DNA from: Candidatus Paraburkholderia calva
GTDB taxonomy: Bacteria > Pseudomonadota > Gammaproteobacteria > Burkholderiales > Burkholderiaceae
NCBI GenBank assembly: GCA_001184395.1
Contig: LFLF01000001.1
Coordinates: 20,754 to 84,753, forward strand
Length of the DNA: 64,000 nucleotides
Reading direction: 5' to 3'
Shown: positions 20,477 through 30,645 of the stretch, one piece after another
Numbering within the stretch: the first letter of the stretch is position 1
How the letters are laid out: each line of letters begins with the position of its first letter
Made by a program: the position numbers and the translations under genes
Notes under the pieces: generated by a model
The model's input: the letters and a program-made list of their open reading frames with translations, nothing else
Told to the model about the DNA's origin: nothing
Databases searched by the model: none

Positions 20477-21520
20477 ATGCAGAGTGTGCGGTTGAAAAAA
20501 ACAAGATATTGGGGGCGGCTGCCGGCGTTGATGCTTTGTGCCGCCGCGATGTTGACGGCGGCGCAAGCTGCGTTCACTCAGAACGACGATCCCGCCGCCC
20601 AACGCAAGTCCGCTGCTCTTCTGCTCAATCGCATCCACGATGCGGCCCAGCAGCAGAATTACGAGGGCACCTTCGTTTATCAACGCGGCGCGACGGTTCA
20701 GTCGTCGCGCATCTCGCATCTCGCCACGGGCGGTGATGGCGAGTACGAATCGCTCGAAAGTCTCGACGGCGCGTCGCGTCGCATGCTGCGTCACGACGAC
20801 GAAATGTACACGTTCGTCCCCGAGCGGCATCTGCTCGTGGTGGAGCATCGATTGAGCAAGGACTCGTTCCCCGCGCTGCTCTCAACCACCGGCGATCAGG
20901 TGCTGAGCGTCTACGATCCGCAACTGCTCGGCAACGACCGCGTGGCCGGCCTCGACAGCCAGGTGCTCGAATTCGATCCAAAAGACGCGTACCGCTTTGC
21001 CTACAAGCTCTGGGCCGATGCCAAAACCGGCCTCCTGCTGCGCGCGCAGACGCTCGATCCGCAGGGCAACGTGCTCGAACAGTTGTTGTTTTCACAGGTG
21101 CGCATCGGCGGCACGATCGACAAGGCGCCCATTGCGAACGGCATGCGCAGCACGTCGGGCTGGACCATCGTGCGTCCGCCGGTGCAATCGGTCGATATGG
21201 AAGCGCAGGGCTGGAAGCTCGCGCCGAACGTCCCCGGCTTTCGCATGATTCGCGAACTGCGCCGGCCGATGGCGTCGAGCCAGCCGGGCCAGCCGCCGAT
21301 TCTGGTCGATCAGGCGGTCTACTCGGACGGTATCGCCGCGATCTCGGTTTTCATCGAACCGGTGGAAAAGAATTCCCGCAAGGAAGGCGCGGGCAACAGC
21401 GGCGCCACGCATGTCCTCGTCAAATGCCGCGGCGATTTCTGGATTACCTTGTTGGGTGAGGTTCCACAAGCCACGTTGCAGCAATTTGCTTCTGCCATAG
21501 AATACAAGCCTTCCAAGTAA
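20477..21520 (+). CDS. rseB: Sigma-E regulatory protein RseB/MucB
   Basis: RseB is a periplasmic protein that binds RseA and shields it from proteolysis until lipid or LPS signals release it. The ~347-residue protein has a signal peptide (LPALMLCAAAMLTAAQA), the MucB start DAAQQQNYEGTFVYQRG, and the C-terminal domain ending GDFWITLLGEVPQATLQQFASAIEY. A TTG lies one codon upstream of ATG 20477. It overlaps neither neighbour; rseA ends 15 bp upstream. Intact. Confidence 0.94.
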   Translation: MQSVRLKKTRYWGRLPALMLCAAAMLTAAQAAFTQNDDPAAQRKSAALLLNRIHDAAQQQNYEGTFVYQRGATVQSSRISHLATGGDGEYESLESLDGASRRMLRHDDEMYTFVPERHLLVVEHRLSKDSFPALLSTTGDQVLSVYDPQLLGNDRVAGLDSQVLEFDPKDAYRFAYKLWADAKTGLLLRAQTLDPQGNVLEQLLFSQVRIGGTIDKAPIANGMRSTSGWTIVRPPVQSVDMEAQGWKLAPNVPGFRMIRELRRPMASSQPGQPPILVDQAVYSDGIAAISVFIEPVEKNSRKEGAGNSGATHVLVKCRGDFWITLLGEVPQATLQQFASAIEYKPSK

Positions 21521-21537
21521 TCCTCAGCCTCCAATTT

Positions 21538-23091
21538 ATGAGCTTCTACTCGCTGCGCAAGTTCATCGCGGCCGCGGCGCTCGCCGTGTGCCTGCCGTTC
21601 GTCTCAGGTGGGGGAACAGCGGTAGCGGCGGTGCCCTCGGTCAACTTGCCCGATTTCACGACGCTGGTCGACAAGGTTGGTCCTTCGGTCGTCAATATTC
21701 GTACGACTTCGCGTGTCGGCTCGTCGAGCGACCTGCGCGGTTTGCCGCCTGGTCTCGACGAGGGCGACATGTCTGAGTTCTTCCGGCGCTTCTTCGGCAT
21801 TCCGATGCCGGGCCAGGCTCCGCGCGGCGGCGGAGGCGGTGGCAACAAGGGCGGCGACGGCGGTTCGAGTAACGGTGATCAAGGCAAGGGCGGCAGCCGT
21901 AGCTCTCCCGACGACAACCAGGACAACTCGGAGCAGAGCAGCGGCGTGGGCTCGGGCTTCATCCTGTCGACCGACGGCTATGTGATGACCAACGCGCACG
22001 TGGTAGATGACGCGGACACCATCTACGTGACGCTCACCGACAAGCGTGAATTCAAGGCGCGTCTGGTCGGCGTGGATGAGCGCACGGACGTCGCCGTCGT
22101 GAAGATCAGCGCGACCAATCTGCCGGCCATCACCATCGGCGATTCGAACAAGGTGCGCGTGGGCGAATGGGTGCTGGCGATCGGCTCGCCGTTCGGCCTC
22201 GACAATACGGTGACCGCGGGCATCGTGAGCGCGAAGGGGCGTGATACCGGCGATTACCTGCCGTTCATCCAGACCGATGTCGCGGTGAATCCGGGCAACT
22301 CGGGTGGTCCGCTCATCAACATGGCGGGCGAGGTGATCGGCATCAATTCGCAGATCTACAGCCGCACCGGCGGTTTCATGGGCATTTCGTTCGCGATTCC
22401 GATCGATGAGGCGATGCGCGTGGCGGATCAGCTCAAGACCACCGGCAAGGTCACGCGCGGCCGTATCGCGGTGGCGATCGGCGAGGTGACGAAGGACGTC
22501 GCCGATTCGCTCGGACTGCCGAAGGCGCAGGGCGCGCTGGTGTCGAGCGTGGAAGCGGGCGGTCCGGCCGACAAAGCGGGCATTCAGCCGGGCGACATCA
22601 TCACCAAATTCAACGGTCAGAGCATCGATATAGCCACGGACCTGCCGCGCATGGTCGGCGACACCAAGCCGAGCACGAAGACGACGATCACGGTGTGGCG
22701 CAAGGGCCGCACGCGCGACCTGCCGATCACGATCGCCGAAATGCAGCCGGACAAGGTCGCCAAGAGCGAACCGAAGAAGGCGCCGCAGCCGAAGGAACGT
22801 GCGAGCAATTCGCTCGGTCTCGCGGTAAGCGATATCCCTGCCGAGCAGAAGAAGTCGCTCAAGCTCGCCAACGGCGTGCAGGTCGATGCCGTGGAAGGGC
22901 CGGCGGCGCGCGCGGGCTTCCAGAAGGGCGACATCATCATGCGGATCGGCGACACGGATATCACCAGCGCCAAGCAGTTCGAAGTGGTCGCGCAGAGTCT
23001 CGATGCCAGCAAGATGATCGCGATTCTCGTGCGGCGCGGCGACAACACGCAGTTCGTGCCGCTGCGTCCGCGTGTGCCGGCGCAAAAGTGA
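21538..23091 (+). CDS. mucD: Periplasmic serine endoprotease MucD (DegP/HtrA family)
   Basis: MucD degrades misfolded envelope proteins. The 517-residue precursor has a signal peptide (residues 1-31), a Gly/Ser-rich loop (about 95-125), a trypsin-like domain with catalytic His154 (TNAHVV), Asp184 (ERTDVAVV) and Ser255 (GNSGGPL), then two PDZ domains (about 300-400 and 425-510). As the last gene of the rpoE-rseA-rseB-mucD unit it is the effector of the stress response. Intact. Confidence 0.96.
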   Translation: MSFYSLRKFIAAAALAVCLPFVSGGGTAVAAVPSVNLPDFTTLVDKVGPSVVNIRTTSRVGSSSDLRGLPPGLDEGDMSEFFRRFFGIPMPGQAPRGGGGGGNKGGDGGSSNGDQGKGGSRSSPDDNQDNSEQSSGVGSGFILSTDGYVMTNAHVVDDADTIYVTLTDKREFKARLVGVDERTDVAVVKISATNLPAITIGDSNKVRVGEWVLAIGSPFGLDNTVTAGIVSAKGRDTGDYLPFIQTDVAVNPGNSGGPLINMAGEVIGINSQIYSRTGGFMGISFAIPIDEAMRVADQLKTTGKVTRGRIAVAIGEVTKDVADSLGLPKAQGALVSSVEAGGPADKAGIQPGDIITKFNGQSIDIATDLPRMVGDTKPSTKTTITVWRKGRTRDLPITIAEMQPDKVAKSEPKKAPQPKERASNSLGLAVSDIPAEQKKSLKLANGVQVDAVEGPAARAGFQKGDIIMRIGDTDITSAKQFEVVAQSLDASKMIAILVRRGDNTQFVPLRPRVPAQK

Positions 23092-23099
23092 GCGCCGCC

Positions 23100-23356
23100 A
23101 TGACGACACCAGACGCGCCTTTCATCCTGTATGGGCACGCGTGGTGCCACCTGTGCGAGGACATGCGTGCGGCGCTGGAACCCATCGCGGAGCGTTTCGG
23201 GGTGGGCGTTTGCTGGATCGATATCGACGAAGACCCGGCGCTCGAAGCAAATTACAACGAGCTTGTCCCCGTGTTGACGCTGGACGACGCGGAACTCTGC
23301 GCTACCAGCTCGACGTCGACACGGTTCTCGCCGCGCTGCGGGCGCGCTGGCCGTGA
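23100..23356 (+). pseudogene. Glutaredoxin-like (DUF836) protein, frameshifted
   Basis: The small thioredoxin-fold gene starts at ATG 23100, 6 bp after mucD, and reads FILYGHAWCHLCEDMRAALEPI, with the redox pair CHLC, then WIDIDEDPALEANYNELVPVLTLDDAELC. One base is missing near 23302; the expected end (RYQLDVDTVLAALRARWP, TGA 23354-23356) is in the next frame. A single-base deletion in a short run explains it. The first ~65 residues survive, so partial function cannot be ruled out. Confidence 0.87.
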
Positions 23357-23500
23357 GCTTCGCAAAAGCCGAAAACCGCCGGGCCACCCCGTTTCGGCTA
23401 AAATGCAGGGGTTTTCCCCATTTTTTTCGAGGCGTGCTCCGCATATGTGAGAGCGTGCCTTTTTTGCTTTTTGCCTGATCGGCACTGAATGCGGCATTGA

Positions 23501-25291
23501 ATGGATCATATTCGTAACTTTTCGATCATCGCGCACATCGACCACGGCAAGTCCACGCTGGCCGACCGGATCATCCAGCTGTGCGGCGGTCTCTCGGACC
23601 GCGAGATGGAAGCGCAGGTGCTCGATTCGATGGACCTCGAGCGCGAACGCGGCATCACGATCAAGGCGCAGACGGCGGCGCTGACCTACAAGGCGCGCGA
23701 CGGCCGGGGCTACAACCTCAATCTGATCGACACCCCCGGACACGTCGACTTCTCCTACGAAGTCAGCCGTTCGCTGTCCGCGTGCGAAGGCGCGCTGCTG
23801 GTGGTCGATGCATCGCAGGGCGTGGAAGCGCAGACGGTCGCGAACTGCTACACCGCGATCGAACTTGGTGTCGAAGTAGTGCCGGTGCTCAACAAGATCG
23901 ACCTGCCCGCCGCGAACCCTGAAAACGTGATCGCCGAGATCGAGGACGTGATCGGCATCGACGCGACCGACGCCACGTATTGCAGCGCGAAAACCGGTCT
24001 GGGCGTGGAAGACGTGCTCGAATCGCTGATCGCGAAGGTGCCGCCGCCCAAGGGCGATCCGGACGCGCCGCTGCAGGCGCTGATCATCGACTCGTGGTTC
24101 GACAATTACGTCGGCGTCGTGATGCTGGTGCGTATTGTCAACGGCATGCTCAAGCCGAAAGACAAGATCAAGATGATGGCGACCGGCGCGCAATACCCGG
24201 TCGAGCACGTCGGCGTGTTCGCGCCGAAGTCGACCAACCTGTCGCAGTTGTCGGCGGGACAGGTGGGCTTCATCATCGCGGGCATCAAGGAACTGACGGC
24301 CGCCAAAGTGGGTGACACCGTCACCGTCGCTAGCCGTTCCGCCAGCGAACCGCTGCCGGGTTTCAAGGAAGTGAAACCGCAGGTGTTCGCGGGTTTGTAT
24401 CCCGTCGAAGTGAATCAGTACGACGCACTGCGCGAATCGCTCGAAAAGCTGAAGCTGAACGACGCGTCGCTGCAGTTCGAGCCGGAAGTCTCGCAGGCGC
24501 TGGGCTTCGGTTTCCGCTGTGGCTTCCTCGGCCTGCTGCACATGGAAATCGTGCAGGAGCGTCTCGAGCGCGAGTTCGACATGGACCTTATCACCACTGC
24601 GCCGACGGTGATCTACGAGGTCGTGCAGCGCGACGGAACTACCATCATGGTCGAGAATCCGGCCAAGATGCCGGAGCCGCAGAAGATCGAGGAAGTGCGC
24701 GAGCCGATCGTCACCGTGAACCTGTACATGCCGCAGGAGTACGTCGGCTCGGTCATCACGCTGTGCACGAACAAGCGCGGTAGCCAGATCAACATGCAGT
24801 ATCACGGCCGCCAGGTGCAGTTGACCTACGAAATCCCGATGGCGGAAATCGTGCTCGACTTTTTCGACCGTCTGAAGTCCACCTCGCGCGGCTATGTGTC
24901 GATGGACTACGAGTTCAAGGAATACCGCGCGGCCGATGTCGTGAAGGTCGACATGCTCATCAACGGCGACAAGGTCGATGCGCTGTCGGTTATCGTGCAC
25001 CGTTCGCAGAGCCAGCATCGCGGCCGAGAAGTGGCGTCGAAGATGCGCGAACTGATTCCGCGTCAGATGTACGACGTGGCCATTCAGGCGACCATCGGTT
25101 CGAACATCATCGCGCGCGAGAACATCAAGGCGCTGCGCAAGAATGTGCTGGCGAAGTGCTACGGCGGCGACATCTCGCGAAAGAAGAAGCTGCTCGAAAA
25201 GCAAAAGGTCGGCAAGAAGCGCATGAAGCAAGTCGGTTCGGTCGAGATTCCGCAAGAGGCTTTCCTTGCGATCCTCCGCGTGGACGAATGA
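23501..25291 (+). CDS. lepA: Elongation factor 4 (LepA)
   Basis: LepA is a ribosome-bound GTPase of the translational family, implicated in initiation and 30S biogenesis. The 596-residue protein has G1 [14 protein letters not shown]3 [12 protein letters not shown] and G4 NKID, EF-G-like domains II, III and V, and the LepA-specific C-terminus ([20 protein letters not shown], then [19 protein letters not shown]). ATG 23501 gives [19 protein letters not shown], the canonical start. Intact. Confidence 0.98.
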   Translation: MDHIRNFSIIAHIDHGKSTLADRIIQLCGGLSDREMEAQVLDSMDLERERGITIKAQTAALTYKARDGRGYNLNLIDTPGHVDFSYEVSRSLSACEGALLVVDASQGVEAQTVANCYTAIELGVEVVPVLNKIDLPAANPENVIAEIEDVIGIDATDATYCSAKTGLGVEDVLESLIAKVPPPKGDPDAPLQALIIDSWFDNYVGVVMLVRIVNGMLKPKDKIKMMATGAQYPVEHVGVFAPKSTNLSQLSAGQVGFIIAGIKELTAAKVGDTVTVASRSASEPLPGFKEVKPQVFAGLYPVEVNQYDALRESLEKLKLNDASLQFEPEVSQALGFGFRCGFLGLLHMEIVQERLEREFDMDLITTAPTVIYEVVQRDGTTIMVENPAKMPEPQKIEEVREPIVTVNLYMPQEYVGSVITLCTNKRGSQINMQYHGRQVQLTYEIPMAEIVLDFFDRLKSTSRGYVSMDYEFKEYRAADVVKVDMLINGDKVDALSVIVHRSQSQHRGREVASKMRELIPRQMYDVAIQATIGSNIIARENIKALRKNVLAKCYGGDISRKKKLLEKQKVGKKRMKQVGSVEIPQEAFLAILRVDE

Positions 25292-25357
25292 GTTCGCGTT
25301 CGTTCACCTGTCCCGCTTCGCCGCTCGGCGAAAAACGATAACAACCGGAAGCGTTTG

Positions 25358-26251
25358 ATGAATTTCGCACTGATTCTTTTGATTCTCGTCGTGGTGACGG
25401 GCATCCCCTGGGTGCTCGACAAGCTGGTCTTCGTGCCGCAGCGCAAGCGGGCGGCGGAAGCGGCAATCGCCGAGTTCGATCGCCAGCAGGAACGCGTGGA
25501 CGAGCGTTTCGCCGATGAAAACGCCGACCAGACCCGCGCTCGACTGCGTGACGAAAAGCTGCGCCAGCCGTGGTGGCTCGAATACACCGCGAGCTTTTTC
25601 CCGGTGATCCTCGCGGTGTTCGTGGTGCGTTCGTTCATCGTCGAGCCGTTCAAGATTCCCTCGGGTTCGATGGTGCCGACGCTGCTGGTCGGCGATTTCA
25701 TTCTCGTGAACAAGTACGACTACGGCCTGCGCATGCCGATCACGAACACGAAGATGACGCAGGGCGGTCCGCTTCAGCGCGGCGACGTGGTGGTGTTCCG
25801 CTATCCGAAAGACGAGACGGTCGATTACATCAAGCGCGTGATCGGCCTGCCGGGCGATACCGTCGCCTACGAAGACAAGAAGCTCACGATCAACGGCAAG
25901 CCGGTTCCTGAGGCCGCGCAGCCGGATTTCTTCGACGAGGAGCGCGTTGGTTACGCGAAGCAGTTCACCGAAGACCTCGACGGGCGCAAGAACAACATCC
26001 TGAATAATCCGCAAGTGCCGCCTTTCGTAATGGGCGCGGACGACTTTCCGTTCCGCGACAACTGTGTCTACAACTCGCAGGACGTCACATGCAAGGTGCC
26101 GCCGGGCAACTACTTCATGATGGGCGACAACCGCGACAACAGCGCGGACTCGCGTTACTGGGGCTTCGTGCCGGATCAGAACATCGTCGGGCGCGCGTTC
26201 TTCATCTGGATGAACTTCAGCAATCTGAAGCGCATCGGCTTCTTCAATTGA
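25358..26251 (+). CDS. lepB: Signal peptidase I
   Basis: LepB removes signal peptides from exported proteins in the inner membrane. The 297-residue protein has two membrane segments (about 2-20 and 78-97), the catalytic Ser104 in PSGSMVPTLL and Lys159 in YIKRVIGLPGD, and GDNRDNSADSRYWGFVP. ATG 25358 is chosen over the TTG one codon earlier. The lepA-lepB pair is a conserved operon. The 159 bp from here to rnc hold no recognisable gene. Confidence 0.96.
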   Translation: MNFALILLILVVVTGIPWVLDKLVFVPQRKRAAEAAIAEFDRQQERVDERFADENADQTRARLRDEKLRQPWWLEYTASFFPVILAVFVVRSFIVEPFKIPSGSMVPTLLVGDFILVNKYDYGLRMPITNTKMTQGGPLQRGDVVVFRYPKDETVDYIKRVIGLPGDTVAYEDKKLTINGKPVPEAAQPDFFDEERVGYAKQFTEDLDGRKNNILNNPQVPPFVMGADDFPFRDNCVYNSQDVTCKVPPGNYFMMGDNRDNSADSRYWGFVPDQNIVGRAFFIWMNFSNLKRIGFFN

Positions 26252-26410
26252 GTTTCGCCGTGCCGGCGCGTTCAGGTGGACAAACCGGCGTACAACGATA
26301 AAAAGATGCTTCGAAACGGCGTGAAGAAGCGCGGCTAACACCGTCTCGGCACGCAATCTGCCCATGTCTGGCGGAATCATCCGCCATTGTGCCCGCGTTA
26401 TACTGTCTAC

Positions 26411-27367
26411 ATGCCATCCTCTCCGTTGGAAAGCCGGCTGCGGTACGAATTTCGCAATGCGGAATTGCTGCGCCAGGCGATGACCCACCGCAGTCACAGT
26501 GCCACGCACAACGAACGGCTCGAATTTCTCGGCGATTCCGTTCTAAATTGCGTGGTGGCGGCGCTTTTGTTTCAACGATTCGGCAAACTCGACGAAGGCG
26601 ACCTGTCCCGCGTGCGCGCGAATCTGGTCAAGCAGCAGTCGCTTTACGAAATCGCGCAGGCGCTGAACGTCTCCGAATGCCTGCGGCTGGGCGAGGGCGA
26701 ACTGCGCAGCGGCGGATTTCGCCGGCCGTCCATTCTCGCCGACACGCTCGAAGCCATTTTCGGCGCGATTTTCCTCGACGGCGGTTTCGCCGCCGCGTTT
26801 ACGGTCATCAAGCAGCTCTATACGCCGGTGCTCGATCACATTGATCCGCGCACCATCGGCAAGGACGCCAAGACGCTGCTTCAGGAATATCTGCAAGGCC
26901 ACAAGATCGTGCTGCCGACTTACACCGTGGTCGCCACGCACGGCGCCGCGCACAATCAGCAGTTCGAGGTCGAATGCACAGTGCCCAAGCTCGACGTGAA
27001 GGTGTCCGGTTCGGGCGCGAGCCGCCGTGCCGCGGAGCAAGCGGCCGCGAAAAAGGCGCTCGACGAAGTGATGGCCGCCGTGCCCACGCTCGGCGTCAAG
27101 CCGAAGCGCAAGGGTGCGCGTGCCGCCAAGCAGGGCGAGTTCGATGTGGTGCCGGGTGTGACCGGCGTGCAGGGCGCGCTGGATCTGCGTTCGCCGGACC
27201 GGCGCGAGTGGGAACGGAATCATCACGCGCATACCGCGCTGGTGGCTGGTGACGAGAAGCACGAGGACAAGCCGGCGACGGCGCCGCTCGCGGTGATCCG
27301 CGCGACGCATGTCGAGCCTTCGGTGGTGTCGTCCTACGCGGCGGCCGAGAAGCCGGAGCGTCGGTAA
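26411..27367 (+). CDS. rnc: Ribonuclease III, C-terminal tail truncated by frameshift
   Basis: RNase III cuts double-stranded RNA, including rRNA precursors. From ATG 26411 the protein (318 residues) has the catalytic signature [12 protein letters not shown] and the second acidic patch [14 protein letters not shown], then a dsRNA-binding domain ([16 protein letters not shown] to [13 protein letters not shown]). After it comes a Lys/Arg-rich linker. The frame ends at TAA 27365, but a neighbouring frame continues as [17 protein letters not shown] down to TGA 27589-27591, just like the long AEK-rich tail of related enzymes. So one indel near 27352-27362 removed about 75 tail residues. Both folded domains are whole, so activity is probably kept. 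Confidence 0.93.
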   Translation: MPSSPLESRLRYEFRNAELLRQAMTHRSHSATHNERLEFLGDSVLNCVVAALLFQRFGKLDEGDLSRVRANLVKQQSLYEIAQALNVSECLRLGEGELRSGGFRRPSILADTLEAIFGAIFLDGGFAAAFTVIKQLYTPVLDHIDPRTIGKDAKTLLQEYLQGHKIVLPTYTVVATHGAAHNQQFEVECTVPKLDVKVSGSGASRRAAEQAAAKKALDEVMAAVPTLGVKPKRKGARAAKQGEFDVVPGVTGVQGALDLRSPDRREWERNHHAHTALVAGDEKHEDKPATAPLAVIRATHVEPSVVSSYAAAEKPERR

Positions 27368-27656
27368 TCCACAAGCCCGAGAAAGCCGAGAAAACGGATA
27401 AGGCCGAAAAAGCCGAGCAGCCCGCAAAAGCCGACGCCGCGCACGCTGCGGAAAAGCACGCGACGCATGCGCATCAGCCGTCCGCATCGCCGTCCGACGA
27501 CGCTGCGCCCGACGACGAATCGCGCGGCAGCAGCGCGAGCGCCGATGCATCCGTGAGCCGGGTCGTGTGCGCCGCCGATACCAGCCACTGACGCCGCGTC
27601 CGTTCCCACGCGATGCACGCCGCGCAAGGCGCGCCCCACGATTTCCTGCCGCACAC

Positions 27657-28559
27657 ATGACAAACGCTCCTACTCCCTCTGGTTTCCGCTGCGGCATGGT
27701 CGCGATCGTCGGCCGGCCGAACGTTGGCAAATCGACGCTGATGAACGCGCTCGTCGGCCAGAAGGTGAGCATCACGTCGCGCAAGTCGCAGACGACGCGT
27801 CACCGCATCACGGGCATCAACACGCTCGAGGACGCGCAATACATCTTCGTCGATACGCCGGGCTTCCAGACGCGCCACAGCGGTGCGCTCAATCGCTCGC
27901 TAAACCGCGCGGTAACGTCCACGCTGACGTTGGTCGATCTGGTCATGTTCGTGATCGAGGCAGGCCGCTTCGGTCTGGACGACCAGAAAGTGCTTGACCT
28001 GATCCCGCCCGGCGCGCCGACGCTCCTGATCGCCAACAAGCTCGATCGCGTGAGCGACAAGGACGCGCTGTTCCCGTTCATGCAGCAGATGTCCGCGCTG
28101 CGCGAGTTCCGCGAGATCGTGCCGCTGTCGGCGAAGAATTCCGACGACATCGAGCGCCTGTTGAAGGTCATCAAGCCGTATCTGCCGGAAGGCCAGCCGA
28201 TCTACGGCGAAGACGATCTCACCGATCGCAGCGAGCGCTTTCTCGCAGCGGAGATCCTGCGCGAGAAGGTGTTCCGCTGGACCGGCAACGAGTTGCCGTA
28301 CACGAGCACCGTGCTGATCGACAAGTTCGAGACGGAAGGGCGCCTGCGCCGTGTGTTCGCGACTATTCTCGTGGATCGCGACGGCCACAAGGCGATGATC
28401 ATCGGCAAGAAGGGCGAGAAGCTCAAGCAGATCAGCACCGAGGCGCGCATCGACATGGAGAAGCTGTTCGACGGCCCGGTGTATCTGGAAATCTTCGTGA
28501 AGATGAAGAGCGGCTGGGCCGACAACGAAGCGGGCTTGCGCGCGTACGGCTACGAATGA
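27657..28559 (+). CDS. era: GTPase Era
   Basis: Era is an essential GTPase that binds the 3' end of 16S rRNA during 30S maturation. The 300-residue protein has G1 [13 protein letters not shown]3 DTPGF, G4 NKLD and a C-terminal KH domain with [20 protein letters not shown] 27657 ([19 protein letters not shown]) is preferred over an upstream in-frame extension that reads through the decayed rnc tail. It overlaps no neighbour; recO starts 13 bp after the stop. Intact. Confidence 0.96.
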   Translation: MTNAPTPSGFRCGMVAIVGRPNVGKSTLMNALVGQKVSITSRKSQTTRHRITGINTLEDAQYIFVDTPGFQTRHSGALNRSLNRAVTSTLTLVDLVMFVIEAGRFGLDDQKVLDLIPPGAPTLLIANKLDRVSDKDALFPFMQQMSALREFREIVPLSAKNSDDIERLLKVIKPYLPEGQPIYGEDDLTDRSERFLAAEILREKVFRWTGNELPYTSTVLIDKFETEGRLRRVFATILVDRDGHKAMIIGKKGEKLKQISTEARIDMEKLFDGPVYLEIFVKMKSGWADNEAGLRAYGYE

Positions 28560-28572
28560 CGCACTGACTTTC

Positions 28573-29439
28573 ATGAGCGATGGCGCTGACGACGCGAGAA
28601 CCCTTTCGCCCGACGACGATTTCGAGGACGAACGCGCATCGATATCGGCGCGCGCCGCGCCGAAGCGTCGGCGTGCGCCCGCCGCTCCGGCGAGCGCGGC
28701 CAGCATGCCGAAAAAGCCGCGCTCCGATTTTCGCATCGCCGAGCAGCCGGGCTTCGTGCTGCATAGCTATCCTTATCGCGAGACGAGTCTGATCATCGAC
28801 GCGTTCTCGCGCGATCACGGGCGCATCGCGCTGGTCGCGAAGGGCGCCAAGCGTCCGCATTCCGCGCTGCGCGGCGTGTTGCAGACGTTTCAGCCGCTGG
28901 GTCTCTCGTGGTTGGGCAAGGGCGAAGTCCGCACCCTGACGAACGCCGAATGGGTCGGCGGCATGCTGCCGCTCGCAAGCGATGCGCTGCTGTGCGGCTT
29001 CTACGTCAACGAATTGCTGGTGAAGTTCTGCGCGCGCGAAGATGCGCATCCCGTGCTGTTCAATCACTATGCGCTGACGCTTTCGCGCCTCGCGCACGAC
29101 GAACCCGCCGTGCAGGTGTTGCGATCGTTCGAAACCGTGCTCCTGCGCGAAACCGGCTTCGCCATGAACTTTACGCGCACCGTGACGCGCCAGCCAGTGA
29201 CGCCGAAAGCGCGCTACGTGTTCGATCCCGATCGCGGCATGCGCGAAGCCTCCGACGATCTTCCCGCGCAATGGCCCGTCGTGTCCGGGCAGACACTTAT
29301 CGACATGGAGCGCGACGATTACACGTCGCCGCAAACCGCCTCGCAGAGCAAGACGCTGATGCGCTTCCTGCTCAACTACCACCTGGGCGGCACGCCGCTT
29401 GCCACTCGTCAGATACTGATCGACCTGCAAAATCTATGA
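28573..29439 (+). CDS. recO: DNA repair protein RecO
   Basis: RecO works with RecR to load RecA at gaps. The 288-residue protein has a ~55-residue, basic, probably disordered N-terminus before the OB fold ([38 protein letters not shown]). The RecO C-terminal region has [21 protein letters not shown]. The long N-terminal extension is usual for Burkholderia. Its TGA overlaps the pdxJ ATG by 4 bp. Intact. Confidence 0.94.
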   Translation: MSDGADDARTLSPDDDFEDERASISARAAPKRRRAPAAPASAASMPKKPRSDFRIAEQPGFVLHSYPYRETSLIIDAFSRDHGRIALVAKGAKRPHSALRGVLQTFQPLGLSWLGKGEVRTLTNAEWVGGMLPLASDALLCGFYVNELLVKFCAREDAHPVLFNHYALTLSRLAHDEPAVQVLRSFETVLLRETGFAMNFTRTVTRQPVTPKARYVFDPDRGMREASDDLPAQWPVVSGQTLIDMERDDYTSPQTASQSKTLMRFLLNYHLGGTPLATRQILIDLQNL

Positions 29440-30206
29440 GCTTCTTTCTCTCTTCGGCCGCGAGCGTGATCGATCTCGGCGTCAATATCGACCATGTGGC
29501 CACGCTGCGCAACGCGCGCGGCACGACTTATCCCGATCCGATTTGCGCGGCGCTGGCCGCCGAAGATGCGGGCGCGGACGCCATCACGCTGCATCTGCGC
29601 GAGGATCGCCGGCATATCGTCGATGCCGACGTGCGCACGCTGCGTCCGCTTTTGAAAACGCGCATGAATCTGGAATGCGCGGTGACGCGCGAGATGCTCG
29701 ACATCGCCTGCGAGATCAAGCCACACGATGTCTGCCTCGTGCCGGAAAAGCGTGAAGAGCTGACGACCGAAGGCGGCCTCGACGTCGCGGGCCAGTTCGA
29801 AGCCGCCAAGGCCGCGTGCAAGCAACTGGCGGACGTGGGCGCGCGCGTGTCGCTGTTCATCGATCCGGACGAGATGCAGATTCGCGCGGCGAAGGAAGCG
29901 GGCGCGCTGGTCATCGAACTACATACGGGCAGCTACGCCGAAGCGCACGACGAGGCCGCGCAGCGACGCGAATTCAAACGCGTCGCGAAGAGCGTGGACT
30001 TCGGCAATTCGCTCGGACTGAAGGTCAACGCGGGTCACGGGCTGCATTACACAAACGTGCAGCCGATTGCGGCGTTGCCGGGCATTGTCGAACTGAACAT
30101 CGGCCATGCGATCGTCGCGCACGCGATCTTCGCGGGCTGGGACAACGCTGTGCGCAAGATGAAGGCGACCATGGTCGCGTCGCGGCTGGCGGCACACAGT
30201 GTGTGA
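29436..30206 (+). CDS. pdxJ: Pyridoxine 5'-phosphate synthase
   Basis: PdxJ condenses 3-amino-2-oxopropyl phosphate with 1-deoxy-xylulose 5-phosphate to form pyridoxine phosphate. The 256-residue barrel starts [19 protein letters not shown] and carries [47 protein letters not shown], and [19 protein letters not shown] and [11 protein letters not shown] end it. ATGA coupling to recO. This shows the cell still makes vitamin B6 de novo, at least for this step. Intact. Confidence 0.97.
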   Translation: MSFFLSSAASVIDLGVNIDHVATLRNARGTTYPDPICAALAAEDAGADAITLHLREDRRHIVDADVRTLRPLLKTRMNLECAVTREMLDIACEIKPHDVCLVPEKREELTTEGGLDVAGQFEAAKAACKQLADVGARVSLFIDPDEMQIRAAKEAGALVIELHTGSYAEAHDEAAQRREFKRVAKSVDFGNSLGLKVNAGHGLHYTNVQPIAALPGIVELNIGHAIVAHAIFAGWDNAVRKMKATMVASRLAAHSV

Positions 30207-30216
30207 GGGCCGCGTG

Positions 30217-30645
30217 ATGGCGATCTACGGCATCGGCACGGATCTCGTGCAAGTCAGCCGCGTCGCGGCGGTGATGGAGCGCACTAAGGGCCGCTTCGCG
30301 GAGAAGGTGCTTGGGCCCGATGAACTGCGTATCTATCACGCCCGCTGCGCACGCTCCGAAGTGCGCGGCCTCGCGTTTCTCGCCACGCGTTTCTCCGCCA
30401 AGGAAGCGTTTTCCAAGGCGATCGGCCTCGGCATGCGCTGGCCGATAACCTGGCGGGCGCTGCAAACCCTCAACGAGCCGAGCGGCAAGCCGATGTGCGT
30501 CGCATCGGGCGAACTCGCGCAATGGCTCGAAGCGCGGAACATCACCGCGCAGGTCACGGTCACAGACGAACGCGATTACGCGGTGACCTTCGTGATCGCC
30601 GAAGTGCCCGACAACACCTCCAACCTCGAACGCCAAGCCAATTGA
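30217..30645 (+). CDS. acpS: Holo-ACP synthase
   Basis: AcpS attaches the phosphopantetheine arm to Ser37 of AcpP. The 142-residue protein starts [16 protein letters not shown] (metal-binding Asp) and has [16 protein letters not shown] with the second acidic ligand. An upstream in-frame start is rejected because this ATG matches the family. Its stop overlaps the likely nagZ TTG start. Intact. Confidence 0.95.
   Translation: MAIYGIGTDLVQVSRVAAVMERTKGRFAEKVLGPDELRIYHARCARSEVRGLAFLATRFSAKEAFSKAIGLGMRWPITWRALQTLNEPSGKPMCVASGELAQWLEARNITAQVTVTDERDYAVTFVIAEVPDNTSNLERQAN

Noticed and set aside
21604..23109. A 501-codon minus-strand open frame
   Set aside because: Mirror of mucD with no recognisable domain.
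23252..25255. A 667-codon minus-strand open frame
   Set aside because: Mirror of lepA; the protein is His/Asp/Arg-rich low complexity, and lepA is a certain gene.
26252..26410. Possible remnant of a small gene between lepB and rnc
   Set aside because: Relatives often have a DUF4845 gene here, but the short readable piece (DKPAYNDKKMLRNG) does not match it well enough.
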